From NCBI RefSeq assembly GCF_003435375.1, contig NZ_QWGL01000001.1, positions 611,629-675,628 on the forward strand: DNA of 64,000 nucleotides. The letters are read 5' to 3'. The first letter of the stretch is position 1. Every line of letters starts with the position of its first letter. The notes beneath the pieces are model-generated. The model was not told the DNA's origin, ran no database searches, and saw only the letters and a list, made by a program, of their open reading frames with translations. A program made the translations under genes and the position numbers. The stretch comes from Clostridium sp. AM34-11AC (GTDB lineage: Bacteria; Bacillota; Clostridia; Lachnospirales; Lachnospiraceae). Below are positions 25,581 to 35,236 of this stretch, in pieces.

Positions 25581-27218
25581 TTATCCCAATAACGCCTTCA
25601 AATCCTCCTCCGGTGTCGTCACCGGACCGATTCCGTAGTTCTCCACAAGGAAATTCAGGATATTCGGGGAGAGGAACGCCGGTAAGGACGGGCCGAGGCG
25701 GATATTCCTGATCCCAAGATGCAGGAGTGTCAGGAGAATACACACTGCTTTCTGCTCATACCAGGAGAGCACGAAGGACAGCGGAAGCTCGTTCACCTCG
25801 CACCCAAACGCCTCCGCCAGCGCCATAGCCACCTTGATGGCACCGTAGGCATCGTTGCACTGGCCCATGTCCATGATCCGCGGGAGACCGCCGATATTTC
25901 CAAGGTCCAGATCGTTAAAGCGGAACTTTCCGCATGCTAACGTCAGGACAATGCTGTCCGCCGGAGTCTGCTTTACAAAATCCGTATAGTAGTTTCTTCC
26001 CGGCTTCGCGCCATCGCAGCCCGCAACGAGGAAGAAATGTCTGATCGCGCCGGATTTTACCGCGTCGATGACCTGATCAGCCATGGAAAGGATCGTTCCA
26101 TGTCCGAATCCTGTCATGACCTGAGTTCCGCCGTTGATTCCCGTAAACTGGCGGTCTTCCTGATATCCGCCGAGTTCCAGCGCCTTCTCGATCACCGGGG
26201 TAAAGTCTTTCTCATCATCGATATGAACCATTCCCGGATATGCTACGACCTCCGTCGTGAACACGCGGTCCGCGTAGGATTTCTTCGGCGGCATCAGACA
26301 GTTTGTGGTAAAGAGGATCGGAGCCGGGATATCCGCAAATTCCTTCTGCTGATTCTGCCATGCAGTTCCGAAATTGCCCTTTAACTGCGGATACTTTCTG
26401 AGCTCCGGGTAAGCGTGGGCCGGCAACATCTCGCCGTGGGTGTAGATGTTAACGCCTTTTCCCTCTGTCTGCTTTAAGAGAAGCTCCAGGTCCTTGAGGT
26501 CATGTCCCGTCACAACGATAAACGGTCCTCTTTCTACTACAAGCGGTACGCTGACCGGGATCGGAGTCCCGTAAGTTCCCGTGTTTGCTGCGTCCAGCAT
26601 CGCCATGCAGGTGAGGTTCACCTCGCCGACCTTCAGGACCGTCGGGAGCAGGCTTTCGACGGTACCGTCTTTTGCGATCTCCCGGAGCCCCGTTAAGAAG
26701 AACTGGTTTACCGTCTCATCAGATGCCCCCAGCATCAGCGCATGGTACGCGTACGCCGCCATACCCTTTAATCCGAACAGGATCAGGGATTTCAGGGAGC
26801 GGATATCAGGGTCCATGTCCCACAACAGACCGAGATTATAATCATCCGTATCTTGCACACTTGCTGCCGCACCTGACTCTCCCGCTGCCTTTTCGCGCGG
26901 TCCTGCACTTTTCTTCACCGGCGCTGCGAGCAGCCGCTCCTTCTCCCTGTGCGTCTTCTCAATCTGCGCCCGGATCGCGTCATCATCAAAGCTTACATTC
27001 GTAAGTGTCGTAAAAAGCCCCTCGATCACCGTGCGGTACACTCGATCTCCCGGACATTCCACGCCTTCTGCCGCTCTCGCAAGCCCGATCATCGCACCTA
27101 CAAGCTGGTCCTGCAGCCTTGCTGTCTCCGCCGTCTTTCCGCAGACACCCGTGCTCCCGGTACATCCCGCGCAGCCTGCGGTCTGCTCACACTGATAACA
27201 GAACATTTTTTGATCCAT
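25581..27218 (-). CDS. hcp: Hybrid cluster protein (hydroxylamine reductase)
   Basis: 545 residues from ATG 27218 (MDQKMFCYQCEQTAGC), 8 bases after GGAGG; an upstream in-frame ATG at 27278 lacks signals. The N-terminal cysteine cluster CYQCEQTAGC...GVCGK binds the Fe4S4 centre, and the C-terminal ligands of the hybrid 4Fe-2S-2O cluster appear in VTGHDLKDLE, TTNCLMPP, VAGCDGAKPGRNYY and LACGKFRFN. Hcp proteins act on hydroxylamine and nitric oxide in anaerobes under nitrosative stress. An interdomain stretch of about 30 Ala/Lys-rich residues (near 105-135) is longer than usual. A palindromic operator lies upstream. Confidence 0.94.
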   Translation of the reverse strand: MDQKMFCYQCEQTAGCAGCTGSTGVCGKTAETARLQDQLVGAMIGLARAAEGVECPGDRVYRTVIEGLFTTLTNVSFDDDAIRAQIEKTHREKERLLAAPVKKSAGPREKAAGESGAAASVQDTDDYNLGLLWDMDPDIRSLKSLILFGLKGMAAYAYHALMLGASDETVNQFFLTGLREIAKDGTVESLLPTVLKVGEVNLTCMAMLDAANTGTYGTPIPVSVPLVVERGPFIVVTGHDLKDLELLLKQTEGKGVNIYTHGEMLPAHAYPELRKYPQLKGNFGTAWQNQQKEFADIPAPILFTTNCLMPPKKSYADRVFTTEVVAYPGMVHIDDEKDFTPVIEKALELGGYQEDRQFTGINGGTQVMTGFGHGTILSMADQVIDAVKSGAIRHFFLVAGCDGAKPGRNYYTDFVKQTPADSIVLTLACGKFRFNDLDLGNIGGLPRIMDMGQCNDAYGAIKVAMALAEAFGCEVNELPLSFVLSWYEQKAVCILLTLLHLGIRNIRLGPSLPAFLSPNILNFLVENYGIGPVTTPEEDLKALLG

Positions 27219-27429
27219 TTCATATACCTCCATATATTTCCCCGACTCTTCCCGCGTGACTCCAGGCAGCCCATACAAGCAGCCAACACTGTCTTCGCAG
27301 TTTTGCCGATCTCAAATTATCCTGACACGCCTGCCGTCCCTGCGGCAGCCATAACCGATAAGTCATCATGTTTCCCTGTCCGGCACCGCCGAACCATGTA
27401 CACATTATATCCGCGAAATCAGCTTTCGT

Positions 27430-27447
27430 ATGTTGTAATTACAACAT
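27430..27447. promoter_or_regulatory. 18-bp perfect palindrome upstream of hcp
   Basis: ATGTTGTAATTACAACAT, the only perfect long palindrome in the 427-base gap between hcp and the divergent trkH-like gene. The gap otherwise shows only a -10-like TATAAT at 27609 for trkH. Its symmetry suits a dimeric Crp/Fnr-type (HcpR-like) repressor or activator; the assignment is inference. Confidence 0.6.
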
Positions 27448-27645
27448 TTTTAAACAGACCACCTGGAAATAATTTCCACACGTCCACCTCTCACACTTTT
27501 CGCAGACCAGAACGGATCCAGCCGCTCTTTATAATTTCCTGTGCGAATCAGGAATTTTCAGGACTTTAAAATCCATAAATTTCGCTTTTCTTTACATCCA
27601 TAAACGTTTATAATGGAACAAATGCTTTATGAAAGGATTCAGATT

Positions 27646-28983
27646 ATGTTTCGTATTCTTTCCGCTTTCAGGCGGTTAAATTCATTTCAGATCATTGTTT
27701 TAGGCTTTGCCTTCGTGATCTTGCTCGGCGCCGGCATCCTGATGCTGCCGGTATCCTCCGCGGACGGAAGCTGGACTCCATTTGTAAACGCCCTGTTTAC
27801 CTCCGTCACCTCCGTCTGCGTGACCGGTCTTGTGGTCTGTGACACCGGAACCTACTGGTCTTCCTTTGGACATGCCGTAATTCTGCTTCTGATCCAGACC
27901 GGCGGTCTCGGCGTTGTGACGATCTCCGCTTCCTTTACGATCCTCTCCGGAAAGAAGATCGGTCTTTCCCAGCGGAGTATCATGGCAGAATCGGTCGCTG
28001 CCCCTCAGCTCAGAGGAGTTGTCCGCCTGACCGGTTTTATTGTAAGAGTCACTCTCGGTATCGAACTGATCGGCGCTCTCCTGATGGCACCTGTATTCTG
28101 CCGCGATTTTGGTCTTTTCCGGGGACTCTGGATGTCTTTATTCCACTCCGTATCCGCATTCTGCAATGCCGGAATCGATCTGCTTGGTGTCCGGGGAGCA
28201 TATTCCTCCCTGACATCCTACGCATATGACCCGCTGATCAATCTCGTGATCATCCTGCTTATCGTGATCGGCGGAATCGGTTTCCTGACCTGGGATGATA
28301 TTTACAGAAACCGGCACCATATTTCCCGATACCGGATGCAGAGTAAGGTCATCCTCTCCTACTCGCTGGCACTGATCTTTATCCCGGCTATCCTCTTCTT
28401 TTTTCTGGAATTTCAGGATATCCCGGCCGGAAAACGGATCCTTGTATCCTTATTCCAGTCGGTGACAACGCGAACTGCCGGTTTTAATACAGCGGATCTT
28501 TCCTCCATGCGGGAATCCGGCCAGTTTCTTATGATTCTTCTCATGCTGGTCGGAGGAAGCCCGGGATCCACCGCCGGCGGAATCAAGACGACCACTCTGG
28601 CCGTTCTGATCTCCTGTGCGACTGCTGTCTTTGCCAGAAAGGACAGCCCGGAAATGTTTAAACGGCGCATTATCCCCGATATTGTCGCCACAGCGATCGC
28701 GATCCTTTTCATGTATACAAGCCTCGGTATCCTGTGTGCCATGACGCTCAGCATTCTGGAAAGCCTGCCTCTTATACCGTGTCTGTTTGAGGCGATTTCT
28801 GCGCTTGCTACGGTAGGCTTGAGCTTCGGGATCACCCCGACACTTTCCGTTCCATCGAAGCTGATCCTGATCACATTTATGTTCATCGGCCGTGTTGGCG
28901 GGCTCACGATCATCTACGCGACCATGTCCGGTTACAGGATCCGGTGCGGAAAATTCCCGCAGGAAAAAATTTCCGTCGGATAA
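27646..28983 (+). CDS. TrkH/KtrB-family potassium uptake membrane subunit
   Basis: 445 residues from ATG 27646 (MFRILSAFRRLN) with GAAAGGA upstream. The four pore repeats show the filter glycines: TSVCVTGLVV, SAFCNAGIDLL, TTRTAGFNTAD and SALATVGLSFG. At 445 residues it is closer to KtrB than to proteobacterial TrkH. It imports potassium (sodium-coupled in KtrB) across the cytoplasmic membrane and needs the RCK protein encoded next, 26 bases downstream. Confidence 0.92.
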   Translation: MFRILSAFRRLNSFQIIVLGFAFVILLGAGILMLPVSSADGSWTPFVNALFTSVTSVCVTGLVVCDTGTYWSSFGHAVILLLIQTGGLGVVTISASFTILSGKKIGLSQRSIMAESVAAPQLRGVVRLTGFIVRVTLGIELIGALLMAPVFCRDFGLFRGLWMSLFHSVSAFCNAGIDLLGVRGAYSSLTSYAYDPLINLVIILLIVIGGIGFLTWDDIYRNRHHISRYRMQSKVILSYSLALIFIPAILFFFLEFQDIPAGKRILVSLFQSVTTRTAGFNTADLSSMRESGQFLMILLMLVGGSPGSTAGGIKTTTLAVLISCATAVFARKDSPEMFKRRIIPDIVATAIAILFMYTSLGILCAMTLSILESLPLIPCLFEAISALATVGLSFGITPTLSVPSKLILITFMFIGRVGGLTIIYATMSGYRIRCGKFPQEKISVG

Positions 28984-29009
28984 TAGATAATATATTTAAG
29001 GAGAAAATT

Positions 29010-29657
29010 ATGAAATCAATTCTTTTGATCGGTCTCGGCCGTTTTGGAAAACATGTTGCCATGCATCTTCACAACCTCGGACATCAGGTCATGGCCATTG
29101 ACAGTACGGAAGAACGTGTCAACGCAGTCCTTCCCTATGTGACGGAAGCACAGATCGGTGACAGTACAAATGAGTCCTTCCTTTCCTCTCTGGGAATCCG
29201 CAATTTTGATGCCTGCATCGTCGCGATCGGCGATAATTTCCAGAGTTCCCTTGAAACGACCTCTCTCTTAAAGGAGCTCGGAGCAAAGCTCGTTGTCTCC
29301 CGCGCTTCCAGTGACGTTCACCAGAAATTTCTTCTGCGGAACGGTGCCGATCAGGTCGTCTACCCGGAACAGCAGCTTGCGAAATGGACAGCGATCCGCT
29401 TCAGCTCCGACCACATTCTTGATTTCGTCAATCTGGAAGGCGACTACGATATCTATGAGGTTGATCTTCCGGAACGATGGGTTGGCATGAGCGTAGGTGA
29501 GATCGATATCCGGAAAAAATACGGCATCAACATCATTGCCGTCCGTCGAAACGGCACCCTGGATTTCTCCGTCAAGCCGGAAACCAGCTTTGAAGAAGGC
29601 GATACGATTCTGGTTCTCGGACAGTATCGCGATCTGCAGAAATGCTTTAAGATTTAA
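29010..29657 (+). CDS. TrkA/KtrA RCK regulatory subunit
   Basis: 215 residues from ATG 29010, 7 bases after AAGGAG. The Rossmann RCK-N domain starts with MKSILLIGLGRFGKHVA (GxGxxG nucleotide loop) with the acidic strand end VMAIDSTEERV; RCK-C follows from about 135 (YDIYEVDLPERWVGMSVGEI). It forms the cytoplasmic octameric gating ring that binds ATP/ADP and controls the membrane subunit encoded upstream. Confidence 0.92.
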   Translation: MKSILLIGLGRFGKHVAMHLHNLGHQVMAIDSTEERVNAVLPYVTEAQIGDSTNESFLSSLGIRNFDACIVAIGDNFQSSLETTSLLKELGAKLVVSRASSDVHQKFLLRNGADQVVYPEQQLAKWTAIRFSSDHILDFVNLEGDYDIYEVDLPERWVGMSVGEIDIRKKYGINIIAVRRNGTLDFSVKPETSFEEGDTILVLGQYRDLQKCFKI

Positions 29658-29727
29658 TATCCTGTTTGCTCCAGTGCGCGCCTGCGAAACCTGCCGCCGG
29701 CAGCTTCTTTTGTATGCATGGCAGCAT

Positions 29728-29787
29728 AAAAAGCCATTTTATGGATATCTCCTGAATTCCAGGACTTTCCCATAAAATGGCTTTTTA
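29728..29787 (+). terminator. Terminator after the potassium-uptake operon
   Basis: AAAAAGCCATTTTATGG (29728-29744) pairs with CCATAAAATGGCTTTTT, 17-bp arms around a 25-base loop. Symmetrical, so it also works for the minus strand. Confidence 0.88.
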
Positions 29788-29814
29788 TTGACATTTTTAT
29801 TTCACATCTGTTAT

Positions 29815-30219
29815 TTATCTATCCACATATTCCCCATAAGCGATCAGCGGATCCCCTGTCTTCACGCCAAGACCTACCGTCTGGTACAGAACGATTCCCG
29901 GATAGTCTGCCCGATACTCCCGTAAAAGGTTTCCCCAGATATCTCTCACCGTTCCCAGAACCGCACCTCCCGCGAACGTATCTCCTGCGGAAAATACCGG
30001 ATACCACAATCCATCTGTCTCTGCCTCCAGATACTCTGCTCTGGTCACATTTTTCTGCTGCACTGTATGAACCTCTTCACCGGAAAGAAGTCCCATGCGG
30101 ATCATAATATTCTTCACATCCCGCTTATATGCCTGAACTTCGCTGTCCGTAAATTTTCCGCCGCCTCCGCGCTCCATGAGGATCGCAGGAAGACCTCTCT
30201 GACATGCGCTGCCGTACAG
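29815..30219 (-). pseudogene. Succinylglutamate desuccinylase/aspartoacylase-like gene, N-terminus lost
   Basis: The minus-strand frame reads LYGSACQRGLPAILMERGGG and on to a normal C-terminus (GDPLIAYGEYVDR), matching the last third of M14-type succinylglutamate desuccinylase/aspartoacylase-family proteins, usually 300-350 residues. Upstream of 30219 there is an in-frame TAA and no family sequence, and the zinc-binding N-terminal half is absent. An ATG at 30177 could give a 120-residue product, but it would lack catalysis. Read as a decayed remnant cut off at about 30,220. Confidence 0.75.
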
Positions 30220-30269
30220 TTATCTGTGATATGTTAGCATAGACTAACTTTTAAGGCAAGCAATTTTTC

Positions 30270-30297
30270 TTGCCAATGACGGTAATTCTGGTAAAAT
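30270..30297 (+). promoter_or_regulatory. Predicted promoter of the RelA/SpoT-domain gene
   Basis: TTGCCA (30270-30275), 16-base spacer, TAAAAT (30292-30297). GGCAAG (30254-30259) and CTTGCC (30269-30274) form an inverted repeat over the -35 region. Confidence 0.5.
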
Positions 30298-30327
30298 GTA
30301 ATTATCTACGACAGAGGAGTGACATCC

Positions 30328-31317
30328 ATGGTTACATTAAATGATTATCTTTATTCCGGCGATACCATGTTCAAAATTTTGAAAAACTACAGCCAGGATC
30401 TGAAGAAAGAGGCAAAGTGTACCGGCAATGAGATCGACCTGATGCACGCGAACTTTCTGCTCCAGATCCGGGAGCTGCTCGAGCACAATGATTTCCTTAC
30501 TGCCCAGTCCCAGAAGATCCGGGAATTTTATATCCATATGGCGAAGGAATATCCACTTTTGGCCTTTAACTTCAAAGGGCGCATCAAATCCCTGATCCGC
30601 GCGGAGGCAAAGTTCAACGGCTACATTGTTGAATATATCTACGATTACTATATAGAAAATAAGGCCTACCCGTCGATTTCCGAGCTCAAGCAGCGCCTCA
30701 GCTGTTTTCGGGACCTGATCGCGTACCGGATCGTGACTTCCCTGCCGAAATGCTATCTGAAAGCTGACGAATCTCAGGAAGAAGCTGACCTCCGATACCT
30801 CTACCAGATCGCCAACGAACTTCCGGGCTTTCTCGAAGAGCGGGGATTTACCGCGGAACCGGCCTACGGTGTGAAGAAAAGCACCTCGCCGTTATTAAAC
30901 GATGATGTGAAGCCTTACTACCGCGACTATATCTGTGGAAATACTTCTGAGGACTACCAGTCACTCCACATCACCTTCTACGACAACAGCTCCCGCAGTT
31001 ACATGGAAGTCCAGCTCCGCACAAAGCACATGGACGATATCGCCGAAATCGGTGTCGCCAACCACTTAAGCTACGAGAAGCGCCAGGAGGGCGAGCGCGC
31101 CCGCCGCGATGAGATCCCCAAGGGTGAGTGCGTCTATTTTGACGAAGCCTACGAGCGCTGCCGCCGCCTCGTCACCTTAAACCTCGCCGATCTCGACGTA
31201 AACATGTTCTCCGCCATCAATAATGGCCTCGTAAACGATGGCTGCGGTCTCTACCGCGGACGCCTGATCCTGCCCTATGAGCATTTGTCGAGACATCAGA
31301 ATGAGCTGGTGGATTAA
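30328..31317 (+). CDS. RelA/SpoT-domain protein (putative (p)ppGpp synthetase)
   Basis: 329 residues from ATG 30328, 8 bases after AGAGGAG; a GTG at 30319 overlaps that site. The RelA/SpoT nucleotidyltransferase domain spans about 70-250: RIKSLIRAEAKFNGYI, CFRDLIAYRIV (acidic site), then the synthetase signature DYQSLHITFYDNSS and MEVQLRTKHMDDIAE. There is no HD hydrolase, TGS or ACT domain, so it resembles small alarmone synthetases but is longer, with an extra helical N-domain (about 1-65) and a C-terminal extension. Predicted to transfer pyrophosphate from ATP to GDP/GTP; activity unproven. Confidence 0.82.
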   Translation: MVTLNDYLYSGDTMFKILKNYSQDLKKEAKCTGNEIDLMHANFLLQIRELLEHNDFLTAQSQKIREFYIHMAKEYPLLAFNFKGRIKSLIRAEAKFNGYIVEYIYDYYIENKAYPSISELKQRLSCFRDLIAYRIVTSLPKCYLKADESQEEADLRYLYQIANELPGFLEERGFTAEPAYGVKKSTSPLLNDDVKPYYRDYICGNTSEDYQSLHITFYDNSSRSYMEVQLRTKHMDDIAEIGVANHLSYEKRQEGERARRDEIPKGECVYFDEAYERCRRLVTLNLADLDVNMFSAINNGLVNDGCGLYRGRLILPYEHLSRHQNELVD

Positions 31318-31370
31318 CCCTCAATCACTGATCATATAAACAATTTTGTACTCCTGCAGGAGTATCGCCG

Positions 31371-31406
31371 AAGATCCTGTCTTACTATGGGGCAGGATCT
31401 TTTTAT
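31371..31406 (+). terminator. Terminator after the RelA/SpoT-domain gene
   Basis: AAGATCCTG (31371-31379) pairs with CAGGATCTT (31393-31401), followed by TTTTATTT. Confidence 0.88.
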
Positions 31407-31581
31407 TTCTATCCTCACGTTATTTCACTTTCTGAACTATCATTGATATTTCTCCGGTTCTGCCATATATTTAGGTTCCGAAGTAATATTTGGATTTGCT
31501 TTTTTCGCAGAGGAACTGCTTCTGCTACATGATCCAATGGATCTTAAAGCTAAAATCCATCTACAGGAAGGGATTTCTTAC

Positions 31582-31782
31582 ATGGATATCGGAAAAATCA
31601 TCAACCATCTCTCCAGCCGTCTCCGCTCCCGCTCGCAGGCAGTACACGCGAAGCTCAGGATTGAGAATGCACAGGGGAAGATCTTAAACTTTATTCTGGT
31701 GGAATCCGCGCTTCATCCCGTCTACCAAAAAGATATCGAAAAGGAATTTTCTCACCACATTACTCAATCAAGTTTATCGTAG
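31582..31782 (+). pseudogene. MarR-family regulator, N-terminal fragment
   Basis: From ATG 31582 (GGAAGGGA upstream) the frame reads MDIGKIINHLSSRLRSRSQ ... NAQGKILNFILVES ... YQKDIEKEFSHHI and stops at 66 residues. This matches the first two helices and start of the recognition helix of MarR repressors, which are normally about 140-150 residues. The sequence breaks where SxPTV should follow EKEF, and the rest of the wing and dimerisation helices are missing. Signals look intact, so a short product could still be made, but it could not form a normal dimer. Confidence 0.65.
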
Positions 31783-31801
31783 AAAATTCCGTGAATAAGA
31801 C

Positions 31802-31847
31802 AAAGGTCACATGACTCCCACCGATCAAAGGGTGCCAAGTGACCTTT
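31802..31847 (-). terminator. Possible terminator of the SNF2 operon
   Basis: AAAGGTCAC and GTGACCTTT (9-bp arms, 28-base loop) lie 49 bases past the SNF2 helicase stop; the T-tract on the minus strand is weak. Confidence 0.45.
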
Positions 31848-31895
31848 ACTTCTTCTGAATGCACTACCCAGCTTATCTGAAGCGGCAATACACTT

Positions 31896-34800
31896 TTACA
31901 GCATCTTCAAAATCTCATCCCGATCCAGTACAATACTCTGGATTCCTTCTCCAGACAAGATCTCCTCCGCAAGAGCACTCTTGCTCTCCTGAAGCTTTTT
32001 GATCTGCTCCTCGATCGTGTTCTCCGCGATCAGGTCATAGACCGTCACCGTGTTCCTCTGACCGATCCGGTGCGCACGGTCTGTTGCCTGATTCTGCGCA
32101 GCGACATTCCACCATGGATCGTAGTGGATCACGATATCTGCCGCCGTCAGGTTCAGTCCTGTACCACCAGCTTTCAAGGAAATACAGAACACAGGAACAT
32201 CGTCCGTCTCAAAGGAATCCACAAGCCGGATCCTCTGCTCCTTCGACACGCTTCCATCAATTCGGTGATCCTCGATTTTCTCTTTCGCAAGCGCCTTTTC
32301 AATTTCATCCAACACACTCGTAAACTGGGAGAACAGAAGCACCTTATGTCCACCGTCGACTGCCTGTCTCACAAGTTCCACACAGGCATCCATCTTCGCG
32401 TTTTCACCGTGATAGTTTTCCAGAAATAACTCCGGACCGCAGCAAAGCTGGCGCAGTCTTGTGAGTTCCTTCAATACTTCCAGCTTGCTCTGTTTAAATT
32501 CCTCTTTGCTCTGCTTTTCCAGATACAGTTTCAGCCGCTTTGCGTATGCGTCATACAGCTTTCTCTGCTCTCCTTCAAGCTCAATCGTTACCGTCTTTTC
32601 AATCTTGTCCGGAAGCTCCGTGAGCACATCCTTTTTCAGTCGGCGAAGAATAAACGGATGTACCATGCTGCGCAATCTCGCACTCACTTCTTCATCTCTG
32701 TCATTCATGATCGCTTCTTCAAATTTCTCCCGGAAGCCTTGGTATCCATAAAGGAAGCCCGGCATCAGGAAATCAAAAATACTCCAGAGTTCACTGAGAC
32801 GGTTTTCCATCGGAGTTCCCGTCAGCGCCATCCGGAATCCACTCTGGATCAGACGCACGCTCTTTGCCGCCTGGGTACCATGGTTTTTGATGTACTGCGC
32901 TTCATCGATCACCTGATTTGCGAACCGGATATTCTCGTAGCATGCAATATCGCGTTTCAGAAGGTCATAGGATGTGATCCAGATATCCCTATCTTCCTCA
33001 TTCTGGATCATTTCCTGCCGCTCTGCCGCATTTCCTGTAATCACCTTGCAGGAAAGCTCCGGCACAAACTGGCCGATCTCTTTTTTCCAGTTGTATACAA
33101 GAGAAGCCGGAGTAACGATCAACGTCCGCAGTTCATCTCCTGTCTTTCCTTCCTCTTTCTCAGATAGCAGGAACGTCAGCATCTGAAGAGTCTTTCCAAG
33201 TCCCATGTCATCCGCAAGGATTCCGCAGAAGCCGCATCGTTTTAACGTCTTCATCCACCGGAATCCATCCGCCTGATACGGGCGCAGGATTCCCCTCAAG
33301 GATTCCGGGACCTCATCATTTGCCTCTTTTGCTGTATCCATATTAAAGAGCAGCTCTTTGTACTTCCGATTCTCCTCAAGGCTAATCCCATCCCGGTTCT
33401 TCAGCATCTCGTCCAGATAAAGTGCCCGGAACGCCGGAATCTCCATACTCGCCGGATCTTTCTTTCCATACTGTAAAAAGGTCTCAGCAAGAACCGCCCA
33501 CTCCTTCTGTTTTTCCGGATCTGTTGTCATAAAGCTACCATTTTTCAGGCGGAAAAATTTCTTTTTATTTGAATATAACGACAGGATCTCCGCAAGCTCA
33601 TCCTTTGTCATATCCGGCGCCTGAATCGACATATAAAGAAGACCTGTATCCATGCGGATTCCGATATCCACCGATGGCAGCTTCCGCACCTTCAGTTTCT
33701 GAAGCGCGTCCGAAATAAATACTTCCCCGGATTTTCCTAACTCCGTCACACTCTCTGTCAGAAAATGATACAGCTCCTCCGGACCGCCGGAGAGGCACAT
33801 TGACTTGTTGGTCTCATCATAAGCATTGAAATATTTTCCGGTCACTCTCCGCAGCTCTTCCTCAAATCCGTTGTTTCTCACGGAACGGTCTGTCTCATCA
33901 TAAAGAAGATATTCTTTCCCGCTTCTGTCATACCTGCATTTTACCTGGCAGGAGATGATCTCATCCTGAGAGATATCAAGATAGATCGATACTTTCGGGA
34001 TCTCCGGACGATACTCATCCAGCGCAAATCCCGTTGTCTGGATCTCTGTCTGATCCTCAATTGCCGGAAGCATCTGCCCAAAAAACAGGGGAAGTTCTTT
34101 ATTTCTGATATAAAATTCCGACTTTCCAGACAATAGCTCCAAAATTTCTCCCAAACGTCCACCCTGCTGATTTCTGGTACGGCTGACCCTGTCTCCTGTC
34201 TGAAAATAGATCCAGTCTTCCGTCTTAGCAAGGATAAAAAAGCTTTCCGTCTTTAAAAGCATTCCATATGGCTGCCTCTCCATGGAAATCTCCGGTCCCG
34301 CACCATCAAGTCTGATTCTTACCTGATCATCTCCGACATAGCATGGAATCTCTCCCACATTTTCCATCCATGCGTCAAGATCGCGTCCTTCCAGATAAAC
34401 ATATCTCTCATTGTAACTGCCACTCGTGCGCAGAAACATAGTTGAGAAATATGGTGTGCTCTTTTTATGACGGTACTGTCCCAGCAGAAGCTCCATCGCT
34501 CTCCGCCCATCCATGTCAAACTGGTCAAGCGATGAAAGACAGTCTGTCTTTCCGATCTGGTACACTCTTCCCTCATCGCAGGATCTAAACAATTCCAGCA
34601 TGCTTTTTACCACATACCTTCTCTTACTTCCGATCTTCAGCTCCAGGGAGACACCACCCTTTTCTTTCGCCAGATGGCATTCCATATGAAGTTCCGTGTT
34701 TGTCGCAAGTTCCGCCAGCGGATCCATATTCCCGACCTGGGGCATGTTCAACATTTCAAGAAGATCCTGATCCGTTTTTCTCAGAACTCCCGGAACAAAT

Positions 34801-35231
34801 GGATCCGGTACTCCGGCCTGCTCCGCCAGCTTCTTTTCGATTTTTGTTCCCCGGAAAATTTCCGTTCCCCAATGATCCATCAGATATTGGGAGAGAAGCG
34901 CGGTGACATGATGGCAGCAATATCTGTTCCTATTAAATTCTGAGCAGCTGCAGTTTGCCGAGATCCATTCCCCATGTGTTTCATCCACGTACACGTTGCA
35001 TAACGCGCTCTGCGTATTGGAATCATTCTTCCAGACTGCCCTCAGTGAAAAGATCTTATCCCCTGACTCATAGGGAATCCCAGCCTCCCTCTGCTCGTTT
35101 GCCAGCATCTTAATCCTGATATCTTTTTTAGGCTCCGCCAGAGCCTGCTCCAGCCCATTGACCTGCTCTGTCTCATTGAAATCTCTCTCAAAATGTCTAA
35201 GATCGTAAACTATCTCATTCTTTGTCCCCAC
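31896..35231 (-). CDS. SNF2-family helicase with SWIM zinc finger
   Basis: 1111 residues if started at GTG 35231, which has AAGAAGG 6-8 bases upstream and lies just after the preceding stop; a GTG at 35288 gives 19 more residues. Order: SWIM zinc finger (CSCSEFNRNRYCCHH, about 110-125), a bacterial SNF2-associated region, the ATPase with Walker A DDMGLGKTLQM, Walker B-like DEAQYIKN (DEAQ box), then the helicase C domain ending QATDRAHRIGQRNTV. A double-strand DNA translocase of the Swi2/Snf2 (RapA-like) class; role in bacteria unclear. Co-transcribed after the SEC-C gene. Confidence 0.9.
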   Translation of the reverse strand: MGTKNEIVYDLRHFERDFNETEQVNGLEQALAEPKKDIRIKMLANEQREAGIPYESGDKIFSLRAVWKNDSNTQSALCNVYVDETHGEWISANCSCSEFNRNRYCCHHVTALLSQYLMDHWGTEIFRGTKIEKKLAEQAGVPDPFVPGVLRKTDQDLLEMLNMPQVGNMDPLAELATNTELHMECHLAKEKGGVSLELKIGSKRRYVVKSMLELFRSCDEGRVYQIGKTDCLSSLDQFDMDGRRAMELLLGQYRHKKSTPYFSTMFLRTSGSYNERYVYLEGRDLDAWMENVGEIPCYVGDDQVRIRLDGAGPEISMERQPYGMLLKTESFFILAKTEDWIYFQTGDRVSRTRNQQGGRLGEILELLSGKSEFYIRNKELPLFFGQMLPAIEDQTEIQTTGFALDEYRPEIPKVSIYLDISQDEIISCQVKCRYDRSGKEYLLYDETDRSVRNNGFEEELRRVTGKYFNAYDETNKSMCLSGGPEELYHFLTESVTELGKSGEVFISDALQKLKVRKLPSVDIGIRMDTGLLYMSIQAPDMTKDELAEILSLYSNKKKFFRLKNGSFMTTDPEKQKEWAVLAETFLQYGKKDPASMEIPAFRALYLDEMLKNRDGISLEENRKYKELLFNMDTAKEANDEVPESLRGILRPYQADGFRWMKTLKRCGFCGILADDMGLGKTLQMLTFLLSEKEEGKTGDELRTLIVTPASLVYNWKKEIGQFVPELSCKVITGNAAERQEMIQNEEDRDIWITSYDLLKRDIACYENIRFANQVIDEAQYIKNHGTQAAKSVRLIQSGFRMALTGTPMENRLSELWSIFDFLMPGFLYGYQGFREKFEEAIMNDRDEEVSARLRSMVHPFILRRLKKDVLTELPDKIEKTVTIELEGEQRKLYDAYAKRLKLYLEKQSKEEFKQSKLEVLKELTRLRQLCCGPELFLENYHGENAKMDACVELVRQAVDGGHKVLLFSQFTSVLDEIEKALAKEKIEDHRIDGSVSKEQRIRLVDSFETDDVPVFCISLKAGGTGLNLTAADIVIHYDPWWNVAAQNQATDRAHRIGQRNTVTVYDLIAENTIEEQIKKLQESKSALAEEILSGEGIQSIVLDRDEILKML

Positions 35232-35236
35232 GCCTC

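Noticed and set aside
26949..27569. 206-residue plus-strand open frame near hcp
   Set aside because: Starts antisense within hcp and runs through the intergenic palindrome; no signals.
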